This document shows, one piece after another, positions 38,957-47,685 of a stretch of DNA of 64,000 nucleotides (position 1 is the stretch's first letter; each line of letters starts with the position of its first letter). A program made the translations under genes and the position numbers. Origin of the DNA: Kutzneria buriramensis (GTDB lineage: Bacteria > Actinomycetota > Actinomycetes > Mycobacteriales > Pseudonocardiaceae); the NCBI RefSeq assembly GCF_003387475.1, contig NZ_QUNO01000012.1, positions 248,001 to 312,000 on the forward strand, in the 5' to 3' direction. The notes below the pieces were generated by a model. The model saw nothing but the letters and a program-made list of their open reading frames with translations, was not told where the DNA came from and did not search any database.

Positions 38957-39859
38957 CTAGCTGCCGGCCGGTTTCGGCAGCGGGCTGGGAAAGTAGTCGG
39001 CGGCGACCAGACGCGGCTCGCGCCCGCGCTTGGGCGGCCGGAACGACAGCACCCAGAAACTGCCCTTCTTGCTGGCGATCTCGTCCAGGCGCAGGCCGCT
39101 CAGGTCGGCCAGTCGGGCGATGACGTCGGGGATGACGCCGCCCTGGCTGCTCACCACCGGCGTGCCGCCGGCGGCCACGATGTCCAGCAGCCGCGCCACC
39201 CCGGCCGACGGGCTCACCCAGTAGCCCTCCTCGGACAGCAGCGGCTCGCTGCGGATCTCCAGGCCCAGGCCGGCCACCGTGTCCACGCACCGGGTCCGCG
39301 GCGCCGCATGGACCCGATCAGCCCCGAACAGCGGCAGAATCGCGGCCAGTCCGGCGGCCTGCCGACGCCCGGCGGGACTGAGCGGGCGCAGGTCGTCCTC
39401 GCCGTCCCAGTCCTCGCGCTTGCCCGCCTTGGCGTGCCTGACCAGCAGCAGCGTGGCCAATCGCGCCGGCAGCGCGGCGAACTCGGCCAGCACCACCCGA
39501 TCGTGCTGGTAGCGCAGCAGATCCCCGGCGGCATCGGGCGATAGCCATTTCAGCCGGTCCACCTCGTCATTGGCGAGGAAGTCGCCATCGAGATGGCGGG
39601 CCGCGAAGTAGTCGACGACCTTCGGGCGGCCGTCCACCTTGTATTCGGTGGACGGCAAGCGGCGGCCCAACGCGATGGAGAAGCCGGTCTCCTCCAGCAC
39701 TTCGCGAACCGCCGCCGCCGGCGTCGTTTCGTCAGCGTCCAATTTTCCCTTGGGCAGTGACCAATCGTCGTATCGCGGCCGATGGACCACTGCGACTTCC
39801 ACCTGGTCGCTCACACTGCTGGGACGCCACACAACGGCGCCGGCGGCTCGGATAGTCAC
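38957..39859 (-). CDS. mutT1: MutT1-type NUDIX hydrolase with C-terminal histidine phosphatase domain
   Basis: 300 residues. The NUDIX domain (about 1-135) carries [20 protein letters not shown] then EETGF, the GX5EX7REVxEE box. The second domain is histidine-phosphatase-like: [20 protein letters not shown] holds the RHG-type catalytic motif as RHA, followed by [15 protein letters not shown]. Mycobacterial MutT1 of the same architecture hydrolyses 8-oxo-dGTP and diadenosine polyphosphates. The GTG start overlaps the ppk stop by 4 bases, so it is translated with polyphosphate kinase, as in mycobacteria. Confidence 0.93.
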   Translation of the reverse strand: MTIRAAGAVVWRPSSVSDQVEVAVVHRPRYDDWSLPKGKLDADETTPAAAVREVLEETGFSIALGRRLPSTEYKVDGRPKVVDYFAARHLDGDFLANDEVDRLKWLSPDAAGDLLRYQHDRVVLAEFAALPARLATLLLVRHAKAGKREDWDGEDDLRPLSPAGRRQAAGLAAILPLFGADRVHAAPRTRCVDTVAGLGLEIRSEPLLSEEGYWVSPSAGVARLLDIVAAGGTPVVSSQGGVIPDVIARLADLSGLRLDEIASKKGSFWVLSFRPPKRGREPRLVAADYFPSPLPKPAGS

Positions 39860-42579
39860 ACCTGCTGTTCCTTCGCACTGTGCAGTTTCATCAGTTCGAC
39901 CTGATGGTCGCGAACACGGGAACCGTCCGCCGGGGACGGATCCCAGTTACCGCTCGGGGCGAGGACCCAGCACCGAGTGGCCGGATCCATCGTCGAATCC
40001 AGCACACTGTCCAACTGCGCGACCAGTTTCGGGTCGGTCACCTTCACCAGCACCTCGACCCGGCGGTCCAGATTGCGGTGCATCATGTCGGCGCTGCCGA
40101 TCCACAGCTCGTCCGAACCGGCGAACCGCACGATCCGCGAGTGCTCCAGGAAACGCCCCAGGATCGACCGCACGGTGATGTTCTCGGACAGTCCGGGCAC
40201 GCCCGGCTTGATCGCGCAGATGCCGCGCACCACCACCTCGACCGGCACGCCGGCCTGCGACGCGCGATACATGGCGTCGATGACCTGTTCGTCCACGAGC
40301 GAGTTCACCTTGATCCGGATGCCCGACCTGCGGCCCGCCCGCGCGTGCTCGATCTCCTGCTCGATCCTCCGCACGATGCCGCGCCGCACGCCGTAGGGCG
40401 CGACCATGAGGCTGCGGTAGTTGTCCTGCCGGGCATAGCCGGTCAGCACGTTGAACAGGTCGGTGAGGTCCGCGCCGATCGTCGGCTCCGCGGTGAGGAT
40501 GCCGACGTCCTCGTACAGGCGCGCGGTCTTCGGGTTGTAGTTGCCGGTGCCGATGTGGCAGTACCGCTTGATGGAGGAGCCCTCCTGGCGGATCACCAAC
40601 GCCGTCTTGCAGTGCGTCTTCAGACCCACCAGGCCGTAGACCACGTGCACGCCGGCCTTCTCCAGCGCACGGGCCCACTTGATGTTGGCCTCCTCGTCGA
40701 ACCGTGCCTTCAGCTCGACCAGCGCCACCACCTGCTTGCCGGCCTCGGCGGCGTCCATCAGCGCGTCGACGATCGGCGAGTCACCGGAGGTGCGGTACAG
40801 GGTCTGCTTGATGGCCAGCACGTTCGGGTCGGCCGCGGCCTGCTCGATGAACCGCTGCACGCTGGTGGAGAAGGAGTCGTACGGGTGGTGCACCAGCACG
40901 TCCCCGTCCCGCAGCGTGGCGAAGACGCTGCGCGGCGTCTCCCGGTCGGCGAACGCGGGATGCGTGGCCGGCACGAACGGCGGGTCCTTGAGCTCCTTGC
41001 GGTCCACGCCGTACACCTGCCACAGGCACGACAGATCCAGTAAACCGGGAACCTCGACGACCTCGTCCGGCTCCACGTCCATCTCCCGCAGCAGCAGGCG
41101 AAGCACGTGGTCGGTCATGTCGTCCCCGACCTCCAGGCGCACCGGCGGCCCGAACCGGCGCCGCGCCAGTTCCCGTTCCAGGGCCTTGAGCAGGTCCTCG
41201 TCCTGGTCCTCCTCGACCTCCAGGTCGGCGTTGCGGGTGATGCGGAAGACGTGGCACTCGATGATGTCCATGCCGGCGAACAGCTCGCCCAGGTGCGCGG
41301 CGATGAGTTCCTCCAGCGGCAGGAAGGTCGCGGTGCCGCTGCGCCGGTCGGCCTCGACGCGGATCAGCCGCGGCACGTTGTCCGGCACCTTCACCCTGGC
41401 GAACTGCTCCGGGCCACCCTCCGGCGACCGCACCGTGACGGCGAGGTTGAGCGACAGGCCGGAGATATAAGGGAACGGGTGCGCCGGGTCCACCGCGAGC
41501 GGCGTGAGCACCGGGAAGACCTGCTCGCTGAAGTAGTTGGACAGCCGCAGCTGGTCGGCCTCCTCCAGGTCCTGCCAGGACACGATGCGCACCCCGTGCT
41601 GCTCCAGCCCGGGGCGGATCTCGTTGAGGAACGCCTTCGCGTGCTGGTCGACCAGTTCCTGGGTGCGCGCGGCGATCCGGCTCAGCTGTTCGCTGGGCGT
41701 CAGGCCGTCCGCGCTGCGCACGGTCAGGCCGGTCTCCTCGCGGCGCTTCAGGCCGGCGACCCGCACCATGTAGAACTCGTCCAGGTTCGAGGCGAAGATC
41801 GCCAGGAACTTGGCCCGCTCCAGCAGCGGCTGCGAGGCGTCCTCGGCCAGCGCCAGCACGCGGGCGTTGAAGTCCAGCCACGACAGCTCGCGGTTGAAGT
41901 AGCGGTCGTCGGGCAGGTCCGTCTCGTCCATCGGCTTGGCCGTCACGGCCGGCGGGGTGACGACCCGGTGGGTCGGGCCATCGGGCCGAGGGAGCCGGGT
42001 GCGTTCAGCCGGCGGAACCGGCGTCACGACGGCGGTCTTGCCCTCGACCAGAGAGACGGGTTCCGTCTTCGCCTCGACGACGGGCGCGGCGGTCCGTGCG
42101 CGTGCCGTTCGGGTCCTGGGCTTCGCGGGGGCCTTCGCGCGGGTGCGCGCCGGCTTCGCGGGTTCGGCGGTGTCGTTCGCCGCGGCGGGTGCGGCCTTCG
42201 TCGCACCGCCGCGGGTGGCGGTTTCCGCCTTCGGTGCCCGCTTCCGGGTCGGCTTCGCCGTTTCGACGGGAATTTCGACGGCCGCGTCCGCCTTGGCCGC
42301 GCGGCCGCGCGTCGTCCGAGGCTTCACGGCTTCGGGTTCTGCCGCCTTCGCCGCACGGGCGCGAGGCTTGGCTGCCGGTGTGGTTTCCGCCTTCGCGGTG
42401 GTGCGTCGCCGGCTGGGCGCCGGCGTCTCCGCCGCGGCCTTGGCGGTGGCCGCGGTGCTACGGGTAGTGGTCCGCCTAGGGGTCGCTCGTGGCTGCCGCG
42501 CCTTGGCGGTGGCGGGCTTGGGCTTGGTCTGCTCGGCCGGGGCCTGCTCGTCGTTGGTTTCCGTAGACACGGTGGCCAT
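39856..42579 (-). CDS. ppk: Polyphosphate kinase 1 with long basic N-terminal extension
   Basis: 907 residues; PPK1 is normally about 690-740. Residues about 225-907 are a full PPK1 core: [20 protein letters not shown], the HKD-like phosphohistidine regions [20 protein letters not shown] and [20 protein letters not shown], and [19 protein letters not shown]. It makes polyphosphate from ATP. Residues 1-215 are a Lys/Arg/Ala/Pro/Thr-rich disordered tail ([37 protein letters not shown]), much like the HU tail encoded 1 kb away. The first ATG has only a weak upstream GGGGAA. An internal ATG at 41931 would give a core-only protein but has no ribosome binding site. Forms an operon with mutT1. Confidence 0.95.
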   Translation of the reverse strand: MATVSTETNDEQAPAEQTKPKPATAKARQPRATPRRTTTRSTAATAKAAAETPAPSRRRTTAKAETTPAAKPRARAAKAAEPEAVKPRTTRGRAAKADAAVEIPVETAKPTRKRAPKAETATRGGATKAAPAAANDTAEPAKPARTRAKAPAKPRTRTARARTAAPVVEAKTEPVSLVEGKTAVVTPVPPAERTRLPRPDGPTHRVVTPPAVTAKPMDETDLPDDRYFNRELSWLDFNARVLALAEDASQPLLERAKFLAIFASNLDEFYMVRVAGLKRREETGLTVRSADGLTPSEQLSRIAARTQELVDQHAKAFLNEIRPGLEQHGVRIVSWQDLEEADQLRLSNYFSEQVFPVLTPLAVDPAHPFPYISGLSLNLAVTVRSPEGGPEQFARVKVPDNVPRLIRVEADRRSGTATFLPLEELIAAHLGELFAGMDIIECHVFRITRNADLEVEEDQDEDLLKALERELARRRFGPPVRLEVGDDMTDHVLRLLLREMDVEPDEVVEVPGLLDLSCLWQVYGVDRKELKDPPFVPATHPAFADRETPRSVFATLRDGDVLVHHPYDSFSTSVQRFIEQAAADPNVLAIKQTLYRTSGDSPIVDALMDAAEAGKQVVALVELKARFDEEANIKWARALEKAGVHVVYGLVGLKTHCKTALVIRQEGSSIKRYCHIGTGNYNPKTARLYEDVGILTAEPTIGADLTDLFNVLTGYARQDNYRSLMVAPYGVRRGIVRRIEQEIEHARAGRRSGIRIKVNSLVDEQVIDAMYRASQAGVPVEVVVRGICAIKPGVPGLSENITVRSILGRFLEHSRIVRFAGSDELWIGSADMMHRNLDRRVEVLVKVTDPKLVAQLDSVLDSTMDPATRCWVLAPSGNWDPSPADGSRVRDHQVELMKLHSAKEQQV

Positions 42580-42640
42580 TGTTCCCCAGAGCGAGGCAAA
42601 AGGCGCTGCTCGGGAGGAACGACACGGTGAACACCCAGAG

Positions 42641-42829
42641 CTACGAAGGAGCCCTCATCACCGAGGTCACGCCGTCCACACGGCTCAAAGTCACCCGCTG
42701 ACCCGGCCGCGGCGCGCGCCAACCGCCGGCAACCACGGCCGTCGCGGGCACGTCGACCAGCACACCGTCGTCACGCAGCACCGTCGCCGACCCGTCCGGG
42801 TGGACGGTGTGCACGGTGGCCTGCTCCAT
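42641..42829 (-). CDS. Small conserved-looking protein between cofC and ppk
   Basis: 62 residues, [20 protein letters not shown] then [20 protein letters not shown] and [17 protein letters not shown]. The alternating beta pattern with GQRV suggests a small beta-barrel (OB or SH3-like), but no family is recognised. The ATG at 42829 was chosen because TAGGCT lies about 9 bases upstream, fitting a leaderless transcript; a GTG at 42853 is in frame. It lies in the same strand run as cofC and ppk. Confidence 0.6.
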   Translation of the reverse strand: MEQATVHTVHPDGSATVLRDDGVLVDVPATAVVAGGWRAPRPGQRVTLSRVDGVTSVMRAPS

Positions 42830-42859
42830 GTCGACCAGCCTAGCGCGGTCCACTGTGGA

Positions 42860-43483
42860 TCACGCCGACAGCCGGAACCGTTGCTCGGTGCGCGGCCCGA
42901 GCCCGAGGCCGGCCGCGACCGAAAGGTCCGCCTCGGTGTCCACGTCGCAGCGCACCGTGGGCCAGTCGCCGATCAGTTCGATCGCCCCGGAGGATCGGTG
43001 CGCCGCGGCCGAGCCGACGCCGAAGCGCGGATCCAGCGGCTCACCGGGGGCCGCGATGAGCAGCGTCGTGCCGGTTCCCTGGCGGTCGGGCACGAACGCC
43101 CGCTTGCCGTCGGCGGCGGCGATCGCGGCGGCCAGTTCCTCCGACCGCAGCGCCGGCAGGTCCGCCTGGAGCGCGCCGACGTGCCGGCCGAGCAGCGACG
43201 CTCCGTGCCGGTACGCCTCGTTCAGGCCCGGCTCGGCCTCGGGCACGCAGCGGATTCCCTCGGCCCGCAACACCGCCGTCAGCATCGGGTCGGACGTGAC
43301 GACCACCACGTCGCCGACGCCGTCCGCGGCCGCCGCGGCGGTGATCGTGTCCAGCGCCAGCGCCACCACCAGGTCCGCGTGCGCGCGCCGGTCGCCGATG
43401 CCGCCGTCGGCCGCGCCGACCAGCCGGGACTTGGCCCGGTCCAGCCGCTTCACCGGCACCACGAGGTCGAGGTAGCTCCGCAC
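42860..43483 (-). CDS. cofC: Phosphoenolpyruvate/2-phospho-L-lactate guanylyltransferase of F420 synthesis
   Basis: 207 residues (FbiD/CofC family). It activates PEP or phospholactate with GTP for coenzyme F420 assembly. Signature stretches are LVVPVKRLDRAKSRL, VVVVTSDPMLTAVLRAEGIR, HVGALQADLPALRSEELAAA and TGTTLLIAAPGEPLDPRFGV. It sits beside ppk and mutT1 as Rv2983 does in M. tuberculosis. GTG start with GGAGGG just upstream. Indicates the organism makes F420. Confidence 0.92.
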   Translation of the reverse strand: MRSYLDLVVPVKRLDRAKSRLVGAADGGIGDRRAHADLVVALALDTITAAAAADGVGDVVVVTSDPMLTAVLRAEGIRCVPEAEPGLNEAYRHGASLLGRHVGALQADLPALRSEELAAAIAAADGKRAFVPDRQGTGTTLLIAAPGEPLDPRFGVGSAAAHRSSGAIELIGDWPTVRCDVDTEADLSVAAGLGLGPRTEQRFRLSA

Positions 43484-43536
43484 CCCTCCATCATGCAGAC
43501 TCGGCCCGACGAATTCGAACGCGTGGAGGAGAGCGG

Positions 43537-44271
43537 ATGCGCAAGGAGAAGGGCGGGCCGTGGATCAGGATGTGCGCCATCGTCCTGTATCCGACGGTCA
43601 AGCTGCTGGCGCGACGGGTGAACAAGGGGCCGAAGCTGCCCCGGCACGGCGGCGTGCTGCTGGTGATGAACCACGTGTCGCACCTCGACCCGGTGTTCGA
43701 CGCCATCCTTGTGCACAACAACGAGCGGGTGCCGCGCTTCATGGCCAAGGCCTCGCTGTGGAAGGTCCCGGTGCTGGGCAAGGTTCTGGTCGGCGCCGGC
43801 CAGATCCCGGTCTACCGCGGTGGTGACGCCAGGGAGAGCCTGCGCGCGGCCAAGGAGAGCCTCGAGGTCGCCAGCAAGGGCCTGGAGCAGGGCAAGCTGC
43901 TGGTGATCTACCCGGAGGGCACGATCACCAAGGACCCGGACGGCTGGCCGATGGCCTCCCGCACCGGCGCGGCCCGGCTGGCGCTGGCCAACGACGTGCC
44001 GGTGATCCCGGCCGCGCGCTGGGGCACCCGGGCGCTCTACGACGGCTACAACAAGAAGTTCCGGCCGTTCCCGCGCAAGACCGTCACCTCGGTCCTGGGC
44101 GAGCCGATCGACCTGTCCGCCTACCGGGACCAGCCGGTCACCGCGCAGGTGCTGCGCGAGGTGACGGACCTGCTGATGGGGCGGGTCAAGGAACTGCTCG
44201 AGCAGGCGCGCGGCGAGCACGCTCCGGAGGGCTTCTACTCCCCGGTCAAGGCCAAGCAGAACGGGGAGTGA
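43537..44271 (+). CDS. plsC: 1-acyl-sn-glycerol-3-phosphate acyltransferase
   Basis: 244 residues. Membrane-associated acyltransferase of phospholipid synthesis. The catalytic HX4D motif is in [20 protein letters not shown], the substrate motif in [17 protein letters not shown] and block III in [20 protein letters not shown] short hydrophobic N-terminus ([13 protein letters not shown]) may attach it to the membrane. gpsA follows after one base, pairing two steps of phosphatidate synthesis. Ribosome binding site GGAGGAG is a few bases upstream. Confidence 0.92.
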   Translation: MRKEKGGPWIRMCAIVLYPTVKLLARRVNKGPKLPRHGGVLLVMNHVSHLDPVFDAILVHNNERVPRFMAKASLWKVPVLGKVLVGAGQIPVYRGGDARESLRAAKESLEVASKGLEQGKLLVIYPEGTITKDPDGWPMASRTGAARLALANDVPVIPAARWGTRALYDGYNKKFRPFPRKTVTSVLGEPIDLSAYRDQPVTAQVLREVTDLLMGRVKELLEQARGEHAPEGFYSPVKAKQNGE

Positions 44272-44272
44272 C

Positions 44273-45283
44273 GTGGAGCTACAGCGCATCGCGGTGCTGG
44301 GGGCCGGGTCGTGGGGCACCACCTTCGCGAAGGTGCTCGCCGACGCGGGCCGCGACGTGGTGGTGTGGGCGCGCCGGCCGGACGTCGCCGACGAGATCAA
44401 CAACCAGCGGCTGAACCACGCGTACGTGCCGGGCATCCGGCTGCCGGAGTCGCTGCGCGCCACCACCGATCCGCGGCTCGCGCTGGACGGGGCCGAGGCC
44501 GTGGTGCTGGGCGTGCCGAGCCAGACGCTGCGCGCGAACCTCGCGGAGTGGCGGGAGTTGCTGCCGGCCGACGTGACGCTGGTCAGCCTGGCCAAGGGCA
44601 TCGAACTCGGCACCGGCAAGCGGATGAGCGAGGTCGTCGCCGAGGTCGCGCAGGTGTCGTCGGATCGGGTCGCGGTGGTGTCCGGGCCGAACCTGGCGAT
44701 GGAGATCGCCGCGCAGCAGCCGACCGCGACCGTCGTCGCGTGCACGGACCATGAGCGGGCGACGGCGGTGCAGCGCGCGAGCGCCAACGGCTACTTCCGG
44801 CCGTACACCATCACCGACGTCGTCGGCTGCGAGCTGGGCGGCGCGTGCAAGAACGTGATCGCGCTGGCGTGCGGCATCGCGCACGGCATGGGCTTCGGCG
44901 ACAACACCATGGCGTCGCTGATCACGCGCGGACTGGCGGAAACCGCCCGGTTGGGCGCTGCGCTGGGCGCGGATCCGCTGACGTTCGCCGGACTCGCCGG
45001 CCTGGGCGACCTGGTGGCGACCTGTTCCTCGCCGCTGTCGCGGAACCGGAGCTTCGGCGCCCGTCTGGGCAAGGGGGAAACGCTTGCGCAGGCGCAGGAG
45101 GCGACGCACGGGCAGGTTGCCGAGGGCGTGAAGTCCTGCACGTCCATTCGTGAACTGGGCGCGGCGCATGGCGTCGACATGCCGATCGCCGACGGGGTGC
45201 ACCGGGTCTGCCACGAGAGCCTCGACCCTCGCCAGATGGCTGCGGAACTGCTGGGCCGAGCGCAAAAGGCGGAACGTTCATGA
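44273..45283 (+). CDS. gpsA: NAD(P)-dependent glycerol-3-phosphate dehydrogenase
   Basis: 336 residues. Makes sn-glycerol-3-phosphate for phospholipids. Rossmann start [53 protein letters not shown]; the catalytic Lys in [20 protein letters not shown]; and [20 protein letters not shown]. Starts with GTG right after plsC and overlaps the next gene by ATGA, so the three are one operon. Confidence 0.97.
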   Translation: MELQRIAVLGAGSWGTTFAKVLADAGRDVVVWARRPDVADEINNQRLNHAYVPGIRLPESLRATTDPRLALDGAEAVVLGVPSQTLRANLAEWRELLPADVTLVSLAKGIELGTGKRMSEVVAEVAQVSSDRVAVVSGPNLAMEIAAQQPTATVVACTDHERATAVQRASANGYFRPYTITDVVGCELGGACKNVIALACGIAHGMGFGDNTMASLITRGLAETARLGAALGADPLTFAGLAGLGDLVATCSSPLSRNRSFGARLGKGETLAQAQEATHGQVAEGVKSCTSIRELGAAHGVDMPIADGVHRVCHESLDPRQMAAELLGRAQKAERS

Positions 45284-46395
45284 CCGAATGGGGCGACGGC
45301 ACGCGGTGCGTGCACGCGGGTTCGACCGAACCGGTTGCCGGGCAACCGTTCCTCGCCGGTCCGGTGCTCGCCGCCCCGTATCACCTCAGCCCGGGCCACC
45401 CCGGCGCCGACGACTTCTACGGCCGCGCCGGCAATCCGACCTGGCGCGCGCTGGAGTCGGCGATCGGGGCGCTCGACGGCGGCCTGTGCACTGTGTTCCC
45501 CTCCGGCATGGCGGCGATCACCACGTTGCTGCGGACGCTGCTGTCGCCGGGGGACCTGCTCGTCGTGCCGTCCGACGGCTACTACCTGGTACGGACTTTC
45601 CTCACCGGCCTGGACGTCCGGGTGCGGGAGGTGCCGACCGTCGGCCCCTGGACGGCGGAGGCCGTCGCCGGGGCGCGGTTGGTGTTGCTGGAGACGCCGT
45701 CGAATCCGGGCCTGGACGTGTGCGACATCGCGGCGATCGCCGAGTTGGCGCACGCCGTCGGCGCGCTCGTCGCCGTGGACAACACCACCGCGACGCCTCT
45801 TGGTCAGCGACCACTGGAGCTCGGCGCGGACGTGTCCGTGGCCAGCGACACCAAGGCGGTCGCCGGCCACAGCGACGTCCTTTTCGGACACGTCTCCGTG
45901 ACGGACGAGGCGCTGTGGACGGAGTTGCAGCGGCAGCGCACGGTCAGCGGCGCGATCCCCGGCCCGTTCGAGACGTGGATGGTGCACCGCGGCCTGGGCA
46001 CGCTGGACGTCCGGCTGGCGCGGCAGGCGGAGAACGCCGCCGCGCTGGTGGCGAAGTTGCGCGGGCACGAGGCGGTGGCCGACGTGCGCTGGCCGGGATC
46101 GCCGGACGACCCGTCGCACGCGATCGCGTCCCGGCAGATGCGGCGGTTCGGCGGGGTCTTCACGTTCGAGCTGGCCTCGGCCGAGCTGGTGACGCGGTTC
46201 GTGCGGGAGAGCCGGCTGGTGTCGGCCGCGACCAGCTTCGGCGGCCTGCACAGCACCGCGGACCGGCGGGCGCACTGGGGCGACCCGGTGCCCGAGGGTC
46301 TGGTCAGGTTCTCGGCCGGCCTGGAGGATTCCCACGATCTGGTACACGACGTGGTGGACGCGCTTGACCGGGCCGTCGGGGGGCCGGTTCAATAG
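45280..46395 (+). CDS. Cystathionine gamma-lyase/synthase-family PLP enzyme
   Basis: 371 residues, fold-type I PLP enzyme of the Cys/Met metabolism family. [60 protein letters not shown], and the PLP-binding Lys in [20 protein letters not shown]; the C-terminus has [20 protein letters not shown]. Lyase is more likely than synthase because cysteine dioxygenase follows, but the sequence does not prove it. The ATG overlaps the gpsA stop. The 3' end contains the likely promoter of the downstream Cys leader. Confidence 0.88.
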   Translation: MTEWGDGTRCVHAGSTEPVAGQPFLAGPVLAAPYHLSPGHPGADDFYGRAGNPTWRALESAIGALDGGLCTVFPSGMAAITTLLRTLLSPGDLLVVPSDGYYLVRTFLTGLDVRVREVPTVGPWTAEAVAGARLVLLETPSNPGLDVCDIAAIAELAHAVGALVAVDNTTATPLGQRPLELGADVSVASDTKAVAGHSDVLFGHVSVTDEALWTELQRQRTVSGAIPGPFETWMVHRGLGTLDVRLARQAENAAALVAKLRGHEAVADVRWPGSPDDPSHAIASRQMRRFGGVFTFELASAELVTRFVRESRLVSAATSFGGLHSTADRRAHWGDPVPEGLVRFSAGLEDSHDLVHDVVDALDRAVGGPVQ

Positions 46396-46400
46396 TCGGC

Positions 46401-46481
46401 GTGTTGCTGCGTGCCATGACCGAACGGCGGGGTCACATCGACCTCTGCCGGGTCTGTGGCGCGCTGTGTCTTCCCTGGTGA
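46401..46481 (+). CDS. Cys-containing leader peptide of the cysteine dioxygenase gene
   Basis: Short ORF ending MTERRGHIDLCRVCGALCLP then W-stop; the inner ATG is at 46416 and an in-frame GTG at 46401 would add five residues. Three Cys codons (46446, 46455, 46467) lie close together. The RR-HIDLxRV-x-ALC pattern resembles the actinobacterial leader peptides found before sulfur-metabolism genes. TTGACC (46364-46369), 18 bp, then TTCAAT (46388-46393) puts a transcription start about 46400, so the GTG version would be leaderless. Confidence 0.78.
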   Translation: MLLRAMTERRGHIDLCRVCGALCLPW

Positions 46482-46518
46482 TCTGCCTCGCACCTCACCC
46501 GAGCCCACAGGAAGACAC
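46466..46518 (+). promoter_or_regulatory. Helix hiding the cysteine dioxygenase ribosome binding site
   Basis: GTGTCTTCC (46466-46474), covering the third Cys codon of the leader, is perfectly complementary to GGAAGACAC (46510-46518), which contains the AGGAAGA Shine-Dalgarno region of cysteine dioxygenase; CTG/CAG extends it after a one-base bulge. Leader translation or stalling would therefore control access to the downstream ribosome binding site. No intrinsic terminator is seen in this gap. Confidence 0.65.
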
Positions 46519-46527
46519 AAGTTCATC

Positions 46528-46998
46528 ATGTTCGCCGTTCCGGAAAACACCGTGCTGTCGGCCGCCCGTGTCGCGCCGCAGCAGCCCACCAAGATCGTCC
46601 GCGATGTCCTCGCCGACCGTGCGAGCTGGGCGCATCTGCTCCGCTACGACCCGGTCGAGCGCTGGACCGCGCTCGTGCAGAGCACGCCCACCTATGAGGT
46701 GTGGCTGATGAGCTGGCTGCCCGGGCAGGGCGCCGAGCTGCACGACCACGGCGGCGCCGAGGGCGCGTTCACCGTGGTGCAGGGCGTGCTGACCGAGCTG
46801 GTCGGCCGGCCCGGGCACGCCGGCGAGGCGCTGCACGTGCTGCACGCCGGCCAGTCCCGGGTCTTCGGCCCGAACTACGTGCACCAGATGCGCAACGCCG
46901 GGGAGGACCCGGCGGTGAGCCTCCACGTGTTCGGGCCGACCCGTCAGCGGATGACGCCGTACCGCCTCGACCCGGTCGAGGGGCCCGTCACCGCTTGA
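46528..46998 (+). CDS. Cysteine dioxygenase-family protein
   Basis: 156 residues. Non-haem iron cupin that oxidises cysteine to cysteine sulfinate. Cupin motif 1 is GQGAELHDHGGAEGAFTVVQ (iron His pair), followed by GVLTELVG; motif 2 region is FGPNYVHQMRNAGEDPAVSL with the third His. Bacterial enzymes are about 160-200 residues. The ATG at 46528 follows an AGGAAGA 12 bases upstream that can be sequestered by the leader. Its end overlaps the convergent PPOX gene by 11 bp. Confidence 0.88.
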   Translation: MFAVPENTVLSAARVAPQQPTKIVRDVLADRASWAHLLRYDPVERWTALVQSTPTYEVWLMSWLPGQGAELHDHGGAEGAFTVVQGVLTELVGRPGHAGEALHVLHAGQSRVFGPNYVHQMRNAGEDPAVSLHVFGPTRQRMTPYRLDPVEGPVTA

Positions 46999-47629
46999 GC
47001 ACGTGCTCCGGCACGGGCAGAGTGGACGCCGACTCCGGCACGCCCCACTCCATGGTCAGCGGCAGCACGCCGGCCCAGGCGGTGTTGGCCTCGACGTCCT
47101 CGTCGTCGTCGCTGGGCGGCGCGTTGCGGATCTTCACCGACGCCTCCGTGAGGTCCAGCGCCAGCACGTTCGTCGCCGCCAGCTCCTTCCTGGTGGGCAG
47201 CCGGGCGTGGTCCCAGGAGCCGGGCGCGAGGTGTTCGGTGACGACGGCGAGGGCGTGCATCTTCTCGTCCGGGTCGTCGACCAGGCGGGTCGTGCCCAGC
47301 ACGACGGCGCTGCGGTAGTTCATCGAGTGGTGGAACACGGACCGCGCGTAGACGATGCCGTCGACGATCGTCACGGTGACGCAGACCGGGCCCGGCCGCA
47401 GGCTCTTGGCGCCGGAGGAGCCGTGGATGTAGAGGGTGTCGCCGTCGCGGCCGTAGCCGGTGGGCAACACCACGGGCTGGCCGTCGTAGAGCACGCCGAG
47501 GTGGCAGATCAGCGCCGAGTCGAGCACGTCGTCGAGCGCGGCGCGGTCGGTCTGGCCGCGTTCCCGATGTCGGTTGACGAGGGTCCGTGGTGTCGGTGAC
47601 AGTGGTGTTCGGCTCACGTTCACCAGCAT
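46988..47629 (-). CDS. Pyridoxamine 5'-phosphate oxidase-like flavin-binding protein
   Basis: 213 residues. Split-barrel FMN-binding fold: RGQTDRAALDDVLDSALICH, GQPVVLPTGYGRDGDTLYIH, GSSGAKSLRPGPVCVTVTIV and HHSMNYRSAVVLGTTRLVDD are typical of the PPOX/NimA-like group. It is divergent from a MocR-family regulator, which suggests a link to vitamin B6 or flavin metabolism, but true PdxH activity is doubtful from the sequence. The ATG at 47629 is used; a GTG at 47617 is an alternative and neither has a clear ribosome binding site. Confidence 0.85.
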   Translation of the reverse strand: MLVNVSRTPLSPTPRTLVNRHRERGQTDRAALDDVLDSALICHLGVLYDGQPVVLPTGYGRDGDTLYIHGSSGAKSLRPGPVCVTVTIVDGIVYARSVFHHSMNYRSAVVLGTTRLVDDPDEKMHALAVVTEHLAPGSWDHARLPTRKELAATNVLALDLTEASVKIRNAPPSDDDEDVEANTAWAGVLPLTMEWGVPESASTLPVPEHVLKR

Positions 47630-47631
47630 CG

Positions 47632-47671
47632 ATCGGGAAGTGGCATCATGGAAGTGCCACTGCTTCCCGAT
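47632..47671. promoter_or_regulatory. MocR-type operator in the PPOX/MocR divergent gap
   Basis: Direct repeat GGAAGTGGCA / GGAAGTGCCA (about 47636 and 47650) overlapping an interrupted inverted repeat ATCGGGAA-GTGGCA ... TGCCAC-TGC-TTCCCGAT (47632-47671). Combined direct and inverted repeats are typical of MocR/PdxR sites. It abuts the PPOX start and ends 15 bp before the regulator's TTG. Confidence 0.7.
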
Positions 47672-47685
47672 TTGAGAAGGCCAAT

